Assembly: GCA_963575745.1 (NCBI GenBank)
Contig: CAUYUJ010017780.1
Coordinates: 135,339-199,338 of the forward strand
DNA: 64,000 nucleotides
Direction: 5' to 3'
Source: Prorocentrum cordatum
Taxonomy: Eukaryota; Sar; Dinophyceae; Prorocentrales; Prorocentraceae
Position 1 is the stretch's first letter, and the number at the start of each line of letters is the position of its first letter. This document shows, in pieces, positions 52,023 through 60,600 of the stretch. The position numbers and the translations under genes are program-made. Under the pieces are notes generated by a model. The model did not search any database. It worked only from the letters and a program-made list of their open reading frames with translations, and was not told the origin of the DNA.

Positions 52023-52500
52023 TCTGGGTCGTGCTTCTGCACGCATCCACTGGGGCGCACTCGTGCGCTTCCTCTGGGTCGTGCTTCTGCACGCATCCAC
52101 TGGGACCCACTCGTGCGTTTCCTCTGGGTCGTGCTTCTGCACGCATCCACTGGGACGCACTCGTGCGTTTCCTCTGGGTCGTGCTTCTGCACGGAGCCAC
52201 TGGGACGCACTCGTGCGCTTCCTCTGGGTCGTTTTTCTGCACGTATCCACTGGGACGCACTCGTGCGTTTCCTCTGGGTCGTGCTTCTGCACGTATCCAC
52301 TGGGACGCACTCGTGCGCTTCCTCTGGGTCGTGCTTCTGCACGCATCCACTGGGACGCACTTGTGCGCTTCCTCTGGGTCGTGCTCCCGCACGTATCCAC
52401 TGGGGCGCACTCGTGCGCTTCCTCTGGGTCGTGCTTCTGCACGCATCCACTGGGACGCACTCGTGCGCTTCCTTTTGGGTCGTGTTTCGACACGCATCCA
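52021..52500 (+). repeat. 50-bp tandem array in the transposon
   Basis: Nine or ten units of exactly 50 bases: CCTCTGGGTCGTGCTTCTGC, ACGCATCCACTGGGACGCAC, TCGTGCGCTT. Every frame stays open over three units (150 bases), which explains long Arg/Glu- or Cys/His-rich readings on both strands. Not a gene. Confidence 0.95.
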
Positions 52501-52619
52501 CTGGTACGACTTGGTTTGCTGTCCTCGTCGTCTCCTCCGCCCCCTCGTTCATTCTCTTCCATTTCCCTTTCATTTCTTTTCCCTGTCTTCTGCTCCTTCC
52601 AAGAGGGGAACAGCGAGCA

Positions 52620-52684
52620 GCAGGAGGAGAGCAGCAGCGAGGAAGGATGGTGGTGGAGGATGATGGTGGTGGTGATGGGGACGG

Positions 52685-52715
<31 letters not shown>

Positions 52716-52820
52716 AATAATGATGATCATGATGATGATTGTTATGATTATGGAGAGGAGGAGCGAGGAGCAGGAGGAATAAGGAGCGAGGACCGAGGAT
52801 ACATTAGGAAGTCATTCTAG
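52620..52820 (+). repeat. GATGAT/GATTAT low-complexity block
   Basis: GATGATGGTGGTGGTGATGG, ATTATGATTATGATGATGAT and GGAGCGAGGA simple sequence between the 50-bp array and the transposase gene. Confidence 0.7.
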
Positions 52821-52994
52821 CACGCTTACTCCGAGCAGACCTGGTGGCGGATTCTGCATTGTCGCTTTGTCCACCGCACTTGTTTTCCCGTGGCAATCTC
52901 AAGGTGCAGAAACAGTTCGCGGTGAGACTAGTTTCGCCCCGCCGCTGCTGTCGGGGGACGTTCGGGCATCGTCCCCAAAAAGGGCAAGGCTCGG

Positions 52995-54173
52995 ATGGTG
53001 CTCAAGCGTCCCTCTGCTACCAAGACCAAGGACTGGAAGAACGTGCCGTACGTCAGGGAGAAAAACGCGACGCCTGGCAGGGGCTTGCGCCGCGAGCAGG
53101 CAAAGTGGAAGCGCACAGTCCCAGAGCTCTTGGCGGCGTCTGACGCGGAGATCATGAACATCTTGCTGGAGGACAAGCTACTCGTTGATTGGACTGGGGC
53201 GACTTGTCCTTTCTGCGGGCGCGGCAAGCTCGGGGAGTTGGCAGCTCGCCCGCACAAGGGCGATCGCTTCTTGCATCGGTGCAGCGCGAAGGGCTGCCAG
53301 AAGCACGTGTCTCCTGCCCACACGAACCCAATCTTCAGCGAGCACTCGACGTCCGAGAGCTTGCAGAAGCAGGCCGTGGTCATACTGGCGAAGCTCACGG
53401 GGACTTCCCACGCAAACACCCACATCATGTTCGACGTCAACCACAAAGCGGTGGAGCGGATTTGGAGCAACGTTGAGCAGGCCCGGAGGATGTACGTGGA
53501 GGACGTGGAGCCGACCCTCGAATACAGTGGGCCGAAGGTATGGGCAGACGTGGAGGCTGACGACGCGACCTTCGACAAGTTGGACTTGACCGACGGGCCC
53601 GAGCCTCTGGGAGACCCAACTCACCCCGTCATGTGGGAGCAGTGGTTGGGCATTGTGCAAGGCGGCAGGCCGCGCACGCTGACACTTACGAGATTGTGCC
53701 CCGAGATGGCGAAGAAGCGGGCGCCTGGCCCTGGGGCCGCGCGCAAGGTAGAGCGGAAACCCCTTGCGGAGCGCTGGCTGAAAGACCGCGATGTTGTCTT
53801 TCACACTGACTCGGCGCGTTCCTACAAACTACGTGTGCCCGGAGTCATTCACGACTTCGTTGTTCACCGGAAAAAGTACAAAAACGTCGGCGGCAAGAAG
53901 GTGCTCATTCCCCCCAGGTACGTCGAGCTGAAGACGCACGTACTCCCGTCGGGCAAGCACCTCAAGGTCAAGAGCGGCATCCAGATCATTGACCGTGCGT
54001 GGAGCTTCATGAAGGACCGCGTGCACAGGAGCGCCAATGCCAAGGCAGGAACCAAGCTGCTCGCCACCAAGATCCGCTCGGCCCAGTACGACTACTGGCA
54101 CAAAGACGACGACATGTGGGCCAAGACGGGGGAGATGGTGCAGCACATCATGCGCGACGTGCTGACGGCGTGA
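52995..54173 (+). CDS. IS1595/ISXO2-type DDE transposase (Merlin-like)
   Basis: An uninterrupted 392-residue frame. The N-terminus (1-60) is basic and polar. A zinc ribbon follows: C-P-F-C at residues 71-74 and C-S-A-K-G-C at 96-101. The RNase H-fold catalytic part has V-E-A-D-D (Asp189, first acidic residue), F-H-T-D (Asp272, second), the conserved V-V-H box (His291), and I-Q-I-I-D-R-A-W-S-F-M-K (330-340). In IS1595-type enzymes that last box usually reads N-x-x-E-x-x-W; here Gln and Asp (Asp333) replace Asn and Glu. The enzyme would cut and paste its own element by binding its inverted ends. The gene lies inside the pair of inverted repeats at 51229 and 54593 and points to the right end. 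Start: first ATG of the frame, followed by K-R-P; no earlier in-frame ATG without a stop was used. Length and intact frame suggest recent activity or selection. Confidence 0.85.
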   Translation: MVLKRPSATKTKDWKNVPYVREKNATPGRGLRREQAKWKRTVPELLAASDAEIMNILLEDKLLVDWTGATCPFCGRGKLGELAARPHKGDRFLHRCSAKGCQKHVSPAHTNPIFSEHSTSESLQKQAVVILAKLTGTSHANTHIMFDVNHKAVERIWSNVEQARRMYVEDVEPTLEYSGPKVWADVEADDATFDKLDLTDGPEPLGDPTHPVMWEQWLGIVQGGRPRTLTLTRLCPEMAKKRAPGPGAARKVERKPLAERWLKDRDVVFHTDSARSYKLRVPGVIHDFVVHRKKYKNVGGKKVLIPPRYVELKTHVLPSGKHLKVKSGIQIIDRAWSFMKDRVHRSANAKAGTKLLATKIRSAQYDYWHKDDDMWAKTGEMVQHIMRDVLTA

Positions 54174-54390
54174 TCGGCCCGCGGCGGACGTTTTGGCGTC
54201 GACGTAGGCAGTGCGCCCGCACTGCTCGGGGAGTTCTATTGGCACAATGACGCGACATTCGAGTTACTTCGGTGCGCATGGCGCAACAAATTATGCGCAA
54301 CGTACAGTATGCGTGATCGGCCGCGGCAGCCGTATGGGCGTAGACTTAGGTAGTGCGTCTGCACTACGTCGGGGTTCTGCCATGGGTACT
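54171..54390 (+). repeat. Direct repeat downstream of the transposase
   Basis: TGATCGGCCCGCGGCGG..GGCGT..GACGTAGGCAGTGCG (54171-54215) recurs as TGATCGGCCGCGGCAGCC..GGCGTAGACTTAGGTAGTGCG (54315-54358). The spacing is 144 bases, and the first copy overlaps the stop codon. Confidence 0.65.
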
Positions 54391-54592
54391 CTTCATTGCG
54401 TGCTTCTGCACCTAGAGGTTTGTAGTTCAAAAAGAATGCCCGCGGGTCCTGAAACCCAAACGCATCGCACTGCCAACGGGTCCAATCATCTCACCGCCAC
54501 CGCGCCATCGGAAATTCTAGCATACACTGTCAGCACAATGACAGGAACACAACATCACATCATCGCTTCGCTTGGACGCCGACATATTGAAC

Positions 54593-54618
54593 GGTAGACC
54601 CCTGCGGGGGGGGGTAGC
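54593..54618 (-). repeat. Right terminal inverted repeat
   Basis: GGTAGACCCCTGC, nine G, then TAGC. It pairs with 51229-51254. Confidence 0.6.
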
Positions 54619-54777
54619 ATATATATATGTATATATATGTATATATGTATATATTGAGAGAGGGTGAGAAAACGAGAGAGAGAGGGAGAGAGAGAAAGAG
54701 AAACAACAAAACAAATATACATGTATATATATATAGAGAGAGAGAACCAGACAACTTAGGTAAATAAATATTAAGAA

Positions 54778-54814
<37 letters not shown>

Positions 54815-54870
54815 AAAAGAGAGACAGAGGAAGTAGAGAGAGAGAGAGAGAACCAAAAAAAAAAAAGGAA
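54619..54870 (+). repeat. TA and GA microsatellites
   Basis: TATATATG run (54619-54655) followed by several GA runs (54655-54850) and a short A run. Confidence 0.9.
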
Positions 54871-55064
54871 CACAAAATTCCCCAATCCGTGCTTGCACTG
54901 AAGAAGTCCTAATGAAGATTGAACAATTTGGCCACAATTCCGGACCGATTTCGGTGGGCGGCCGGGTTCCCAGGATCCCGGTTCCAAGTTTCTGGGGTCT
55001 CGGTTCCGGGCCGATTTCGGTGGGCGGCGGGGTTGCTAGGTTCCCAGGTTCCTGGTCAATCTTC

Positions 55065-55312
55065 TCATCGATCGGTCTCACCATCGATCTCATTACCCAC
55101 TTCTCAATCGATCCCACTATCGATCTCACAATCGATCTCACTATGGATCGCACAGTCGATCTCACTATCGATCTCACGAGCGATCTCACGATCGATCTCA
55201 CGATCGATCTCATTGAATCGACTTCACTATTGGTCTCACGATCAACCTTACAATCGTCCTCATTATCGATACCATCATCGATCTCACAATCGATCTGAAT
55301 ACCCATATGACT
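55065..55312 (+). repeat. ATCGATCTCACT 12-bp minisatellite
   Basis: About twenty units of 12 bases (TCGATCTCACAA/TATCGATCTCAC variants). The ATCGAT core makes each unit partly self-complementary. Multiple of three, so short regular peptides appear; not a gene. Confidence 0.9.
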
Positions 55313-55589
55313 AATGTTCAAACCATCCACTGATTGGGGGTTATTTCTGGTGCAATTCTGAATACTACTCAACGCGAGGACACACAACCATTTCTTGTGT
55401 CGGCAGATGGCTGTGATCGGTTATCCTGCAGCATGAAGCAGCGACCAACAACGACTAGCGCCAACAACAACGACAGCTGCAACTGCCTGCACCAGAAAAC
55501 AAATAAACGCACCCAGCCCCCTCCCGCGCGAAGCGAAGCTTTGTGTGAACGCTCCATACACAAGAACACACCGCCAAATATGCAAGATC

Positions 55590-56410
55590 TGCGCTGCCCT
55601 CATCTCCGCTGTGCCTCCCAGGACACCCAAGACAGTGGCGATGATTGCGCACTTCGCAGCCCCCGAGGGAGCCGCGAGGTCTCGAATGGATCTGCACTGC
55701 CCTCATCTCCGCCGTGCCTGCGAGGAGTCCACGCAAGTGATGGCAATTGCAACTTTCGCAGCCCCCAAGAGAGCCGCGAGGTCTCCAATGGGTCTGCGCT
55801 GCCCTCGCCTCCACCGTGGCCCCCAGGAGCCCACGAAACTGGCGACACATGAGCAGTTCGCAGCCCCCGAGAGAGCCGCGAGGGCTCAAATGGATCTGAC
55901 CTGCCCTCACCTTCGCCGTGCCTCCCTGGAGCCCACGAAACGTAGTGACGATTTCTGCTTTCGCGCCCCAAGGGAGCCGCGAGGTCTCAAATGCATTTGC
56001 GCTGCCCTCACCTTCGCCGTGCCTCCCAGGATCCCACGAAAAAAACGACACGCGTGCAGCTCGCAGCACCCAGGGGAACCGCGAGGTATCGGCTTGGTCC
56101 GCGTGGCCCTCCGCCCCGCGGGATCTCCCATGAGCCCGCGAACGTGGCGACAGATGTGCAGTTCGCATCCACACGAGGAGCCGACGGTCTCAAATTGGCG
56201 CGCGTGGCCCACGACCCCGCTGGTTCTTCCACGAGCCCGCGACAGCAGCGACAATTGCGAAGCTACCCAGAGAGCCACGAGGTCTCAACTGGGTGAGCGT
56301 GGCCCCCGACTCCGCTGGACCTTCCAGGAACCCGCGAACCTGGCGACGGACGCGCAGCTCGCAGTCACCCAGGGAGCGGCGAAATCCGCCGATCCGGCGT
56401 GTGAGTTTCT
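55590..56410 (-). repeat. R100 tandem array, locus 2, left part (inverted)
   Basis: About eight units with the reverse-complement landmarks of the 4.6-kb array: GGAGCCCACGAAACTGGCGA, GCAGTTCGCAGCC, GAGAGCCGCGAGGTCTC and CGTGGCCCCCGACTCCGC. Unit starts near 55618, 55717, 55820, 55925, 56026, 56126, 56228 and 56325. A 293-residue frame spans it by chance. Confidence 0.85.
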
Positions 56411-56424
56411 GAGAGCGTGGGCTT

Positions 56425-56850
56425 GAGCTCGCTCAAGCTTCGCTCTGCAGGGGAGGGGGTCGGGGGGCGCAAACGACGAAAAAATTGACACGTGAGGGGG
56501 GGGGAGGAGAGAGGGGGGGGGCTCGCTCAAGCTTCGCTCTGCAAGGGGGGGGACGCCAACGACGAAAGAATTGACACGCGAGGGGGGGACAGGAGAGAGA
56601 GGGGGGCGGGGAGGGGGGGGGGGGGGGGGGGGGGGGGGGCAGAAAAGAGGGGGGGAAAGGAGAGAGGGAGGGGCGGGGAGAGGGGGGGGGGGCAGAAGAG
56701 AGAGGGGGGGGGACAGGAGAGATGGAGCGGGGGTGACGGGGAAAGGAGAGGGGGGGGGGACAGGAGAGAGAAGGGGGGGACAGGGCAGAGGGGGGGAGGG
56801 GGGGGAAAGGAGAGAGGGGGGAGGACAGGAGAGAGAACATTTGTTTTTTC
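56425..56850 (+). repeat. G-rich minisatellite with an ~88-bp duplication, left of the SL-tagged segment
   Basis: GCTCGCTCAAGCTTCGCTCT and AACGACGAAAGAATTGACAC occur twice (56433 and 56521 starts). Then GGGGGACAGGAGAGAGG-type units and G runs of more than 20 follow (56580-56850). The same GGGGGACAGGAGAGA units border the SL on the other side. Confidence 0.85.
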
Positions 56851-57119
56851 CCGGTATGCGACTGCACAGGCAAGCTTCCGTATAGATTGACAGGCCGGCG
56901 GGAGAAACAAACAAGGCAAAAGGACCCACCCACAAGCGCTGCTGCTACGAGCGGCGCCGCGAGTGCCAGTCTCAAGATCAACGCGAATATTCGCACTGTA
57001 AAGCAGAAGCTACAAGCATAAAGCGCACTGCAGTAGAGCCCCCTGCAGCGCGCAGCCGCGAAGCCACGCGGACGGCAGGGAAAATAGCCACGGCATCAGG
57101 CAGAGCTCGCTCGGAAATG
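56851..57119. other. Spacer, possible 3' part of the SL-tagged transcript
   Basis: On the minus strand a short hydrophobic frame (R-I-F-A-L-I-L-R-L-A-L-A-A-P-L-V-A-A-A-L-V) is open, but it is not linked in frame to the upstream segment. No poly(A) tract or polyadenylation-type signal was seen. Confidence 0.35.
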
Positions 57120-58106
57120 TCTAGCTCACCGTCCGCAACCGCGGAGGCACTCGAAATCGAATTGCGCCGAAATCATCGCAACCTCATCGGCCTCGACCCC
57201 AGGAAGCAGCCCCAAAAGACAGGCTGCCTCAACCGAGGGAGGCCCACAAGGTGAAGTGGGAGGCACCGAACCAAGACCGCCATCGACGTCAATCGCACCA
57301 ATGCAAGCGATCGCAACCTGGGGCGCCTCAACCGAAGGAGGCTCCTCCGCAACACGATCAACATCCCTGCTAAGTGACTGGCTGAAGGTCGGCATGGCAG
57401 TGCGAAGACCTCGCCACTCCATAATGTACCGTCGTGGCGAGCCTCGGCAACTTGAGGCCCAGCCCAACATCCAACACCGCGATCAAGGCGATCCTCAAAA
57501 GGAGGCTCAGCCGTGCAAACATGATGTTGTGATTCCTCAACAACTGGGATGCTCATATATCAGCAATGCCGACGTTGTGATGCACATACCCACTCACCGT
57601 TGATAATGAAAGGGGTGCCTCAACCGAAAGAGGCAGGCCCTGAAACACTTCCTCCACAGGTGTGCCATGGCAGTGCAAAGTCGCAACTGTAGTGACATCC
57701 TCGAGAGCCTGAGAAGGAGTCAAAAAGGCGAGCCTTACCCAAGGAAGGCTCAGCCCCAAGAGGGAAATGTGGACACGCTGAGCGAGCCCCTCCACAAGGC
57801 TCAGCCAAAACCGCATGATCCACCAAAACTGCATTATCATGGCGTTCGCCAGATGTGGTCTCAACCACGCCATCTGGAGAAATTGCCACGGAAAGGCCTA
57901 TTGTGTTCTTTTTGGCCCGTCGCCTACGCCGAGAGCGATCTCCGATGAAGTACTCCTGCACCGTCACCTCCTCCGCCTCGGCGGCGTGCGAACCAGCCTG
58001 GCAGGCATCGGCGGGGGCGGCACGTTCGCCATCCGTGGCCTTGCCTTCGGAAGTGGCGGAGGCGGCGGCGGTGGAAGCAGTGTAACCACACCCTGAGCCG
58101 ACACGG
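57120..58106 (-). pseudogene. Retroposed DinoSL-bearing transcript, coding part unrecognised and broken
   Basis: Directly behind the SL on the minus strand a protein-like frame runs about 160 residues (A-A-S-A-T-S-E-G-K-A-T-D-G-E-R, then V-Q-E-Y-F-I-G-D-R-S, then a R-R-R-R-R-A-K-K patch, to about 57620) with no ATG near its start. Later pieces in other frames share a recurring S-V-E-A motif after Leu or Pro (near 57630, 57330 and 57230), encoded by repeats of TCGGTTGAGGC. The piece ending at 57126 is acidic and Ala/Val-rich. I do not recognise a domain. An SL in genomic DNA means a mature spliced mRNA was copied back, so introns should be absent. The frame changes suggest a decayed copy. Confidence 0.5.
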
Positions 58107-58127
58107 CTTGAGCCAAAATGGCTACGG
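58107..58127 (-). other. DinoSL relic (dinoflagellate spliced-leader sequence)
   Basis: The minus strand reads CCGTAGCCATTTTGG then CTCAAG, identical to the 21-base core of the 22-nt dinoflagellate spliced leader; the variable first base is C here, not the usual A, G or T. No GT donor follows, so it is not an SL RNA gene but an SL fixed by retroposition. It is followed by CCGTGTCGGCTCAGG, which resembles a second, eroded leader as described for multiply recycled genes (Slamovits and Keeling). Confidence 0.85.
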
Positions 58128-58370
58128 GGGACAGGAGAGAGTGGGGGGGGGGAGGGGGAAAGGAGAGGGGGGGACAGGAGAGACGGGGGGGACAAGAGAG
58201 AGGGGGGGAGGGGGGGTCAGGAGAGAGGGGGGGGAGAGAGGGGGGGGGACAGGAGAGAGGGGGGGGGGAACAGGAGAGAGGGGGGGGAGGGAAAGGAGAG
58301 AGGGGGGGGCAGGAGAGAGAAGGGGTACAGGAGAGAGGAGGGGAGGTGGGGAGGGGGGCCGAGATCATCA
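58128..58370 (+). repeat. G-rich minisatellite on the 5' side of the SL
   Basis: GGGGGACAGGAGAGAG units with variable G runs start exactly at the SL boundary. Together with 56580-56850 they bracket the retroposed segment. Confidence 0.9.
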
Positions 58371-58415
58371 CCATCTCTATCACCATCACCATCACCATCA
58401 CCATCATCACATCAC

Positions 58416-58459
<44 letters not shown>

Positions 58460-58682
58460 CCATCACCATCACCATCGCCATCGCCATCAGCATCAGCATC
58501 AGCATCAGCATCAGCATCAGCATCATCAGCATCAGCATCAGCATCAGCATCACCATCACCACCATCACCATCACCATCACCACCACCACCACCACCACCA
58601 CCACCATCACCATCACCATCACCATCACCATCACCATCACCATCACCATCACCATCACCATCACCATCACCATCACCATCAC

Positions 58683-58735
<53 letters not shown>

Positions 58736-58737
58736 GG
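58370..58737 (+). repeat. ATC/CATCAC/CATCAG microsatellites
   Basis: CACCAT, CATCAT, CATCAG and CACCAC blocks in succession over 365 bases. Confidence 0.95.
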
Positions 58738-58789
58738 AGCGTCCCGGATCGGCGGCACTGGCTGGAGGCCACTACAATATCACATGAGT

Positions 58790-59395
58790 GCGCGTGACCC
58801 CGATTCTGCTGGATCTCCCAGGAGCCCGCGAACGTGGCGACAGATGTGCAGTTCGCATTCACCCAGTGAGCCGCGAGGTCCCAATGGCTCCGCGTGGCCC
58901 CCAACTCCGGTGGACCTCCCAAGAGCCCGCGAACGTGGCAACGGTCGCGCAACTTGCAGCCGCCCAAGGAGCCGCGAGGTCTCAAATGGGTCCGCGTGGC
59001 CGCCGACTCCGCAAGACCTCCCAGGAGCTCGCGAACGTGGCAACGGTCGCGCAATTCGCAGCCACCCAAGGAGCCACGAGGTCTCAAATGGGTGCGTGTG
59101 GCCGCCGACTCCGCTGGACCTCCCAGGAGCCCGCGAAAGTGGCAGTCACCCAGGGAGAAGCGAGGGTCCAGCGGAGTCGGGGGCCACGCACATTATGTTC
59201 GTGGCCCCCGACTCCGCTGGACCTCCCAGGAGCCCGCGAACGTGGCAACGGTCGCGCAATTCGCAGCCACCCAAGGAGCCACGAGGTCTCAAATGGGTGC
59301 GCGTGGCCGCCGACCCCGCCGGACCTCCCAGGAGCCCGCGAAGCTGGCGACGGCTGCGCCGCTCGCAGCCACCCGTGGAGCAGGGCAGGAGGCGG
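58790..59395 (-). repeat. R100 tandem array, locus 2, right part (inverted)
   Basis: Units begin near 58818, 58920, 59018, 59119, 59222 and 59324, with GGAGCCCGCGAACGTGGCAA, GCAGCCACCCAAGGAGCC and GAGGTCTCAAATGGGT. Same orientation and phase family as 55590-56410, so the intervening 2.4 kb interrupts one array. Confidence 0.85.
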
Positions 59396-60160
59396 CAGGA
59401 GGAGGGGGGGGAGGAGTCACGACCGCGGTGCTCTGTCCACAGCGAGAACCCACCACCGGAGGGTTGGGAATTATGGCGCACCACCACGAGGGATCCCTCC
59501 AGAGCGCGCGCAGATCGGGGAAGCACATGTGAAGATCCGCCCTCGTCACTGACAGCCTCTCGGTGCACCTCCACCATGACGGGCTGCAGCGTGAAGCTGA
59601 AGATCCACGCACACATGCAAAGCACGAAGACTTCCCTTCAGCATGCTCTCTGATTACTCTGCTTGCAAATGAAGAATGCGTCACCAAACGGTGTTCTGGC
59701 CGTCGACGCGGGACTTGATTTCGTCCACGACATCCTCGCAACCTGCAAGTCACATTAGAACCACAGCCGTGCAACTGCCAATTGCGAGGTGCGCGCTGTG
59801 CTTGCGACAATTCGAAATCTCACCGCAATCGTGCAACGAGTCCAGACTCGAACTACTCTATACGGACGATGTGGGCCTTCATGCCGCAATTATTACGAAT
59901 CGTTAAAAGCACAAACCCCACGGGAGGAACATCAGACTTAGGCGAATGGAAAGATCTGTCGAAATCGCTACCAGGCAATATGTGCTGCACGCACAGCACA
60001 AAGCAACACTGCCAGCAATCGCGCCTCACAGGTGGCACTGAAAGCGCGCCAACCAAGGAGAACCACCGCCTGCTCCATCGTACGGACGCAGCCGTGTCCC
60101 GGGCGCGTGCTGCTGCGAATGGGCGAGAAACGCCCCCAATCCTCGATCCTCTATACCTAG
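59396..60160. other. Unassigned spacer
   Basis: No domain, RNA or tandem repeat recognised. Short open frames only. Confidence 0.4.
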
Positions 60161-60164
60161 AGAT

Positions 60165-60325
60165 CGGACGTCATGATTTTTTCAATACGGGGTCCATGGA
60201 AGTCTCGACCCATTCCCCAGGACGGGTTTTTTATCCTGAGTCGTGTTGACGGTCCCGGGGCCCGGCGACGGCCCCTAGAGGCTGAAAATTGCGTCAAACC
60301 TCCGTCTTGATCTTTTCAATACGTT
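60165..60325 (+). repeat. Dispersed repeat D, copy 5
   Basis: GACGTCATGATTTTTTCAAT start, GTCTCGACCCATTCCCC, ATCCTGAGTCGTGTTGACGG, GGGGCCCGGCGACGGCC, GAGGCTGAAAATTGC, and GTCTTGATCTTTTCAATACG again at 60304. The two GTC-TGAT-CAATACG boxes are 134 bases apart, so this copy shows the terminal direct repeat most clearly. Confidence 0.8.
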
Positions 60326-60600
60326 AGATCTCAATCCTCGATCCTCGACCCCCCTCGACTCGTCCTCGATCCTCGACCTCGACCCTGCCCTGCCCCTGCC
60401 CTGCCCCTGCCCCTCGATCCTCGACGCTCGATCCTCGACACCCCCCGATCCTCGACACTCGATCCTCGATCCTCGACCCTCGATCCTCGACCCTCGATCC
60501 TCGACCCTCGATCCTCGACCCCCTCGATTTTGGTACTCGGCCCGGCCCCTCGATCCTCGACCCCCCTCGACTCCTCCTCGATCCTCCCCGACCTCTCGAT
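60326..60600 (+). repeat. CCTCGATCCTCGACC minisatellite
   Basis: Units of 7-8 and 15 bases, pyrimidine-rich with TCGA cores, plus a CCCTGCCCCTGC block at 60385-60415. Confidence 0.9.

Larger units (their letters stand above)
51229..54618 (+). mobile_element. IS1595/Merlin-like DNA transposon with 26-bp terminal inverted repeats
   Basis: The left end (51229-51254) and the reverse complement of the right end (54593-54618) agree at 23 of 26 positions: both have G, a TA, eight or nine C, then GCAGGGGTCTACC. TA-rich DNA lies directly outside both, so the insertion target was probably a TA run and the target duplication cannot be delimited. The element holds a CTC array, two tandem arrays, a long inverted repeat, and one intact transposase gene near the right end. 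Merlin is the eukaryotic superfamily related to IS1016/IS1595. The inverted ends support mobility, but part of their identity is a C run, so the boundaries are inferred. Confidence 0.6.

Noticed and set aside
55545-56426. 293-residue frame with P-R-E-P-R-G-L motifs
   Set aside because: Coincides with R100 units whose period is not a multiple of three; the opposite strand is equally open.
58118-59653. 511-residue plus-strand frame
   Set aside because: Concatenates G-rich minisatellite, ATC microsatellite and R100 units; antisense to the SL relic.
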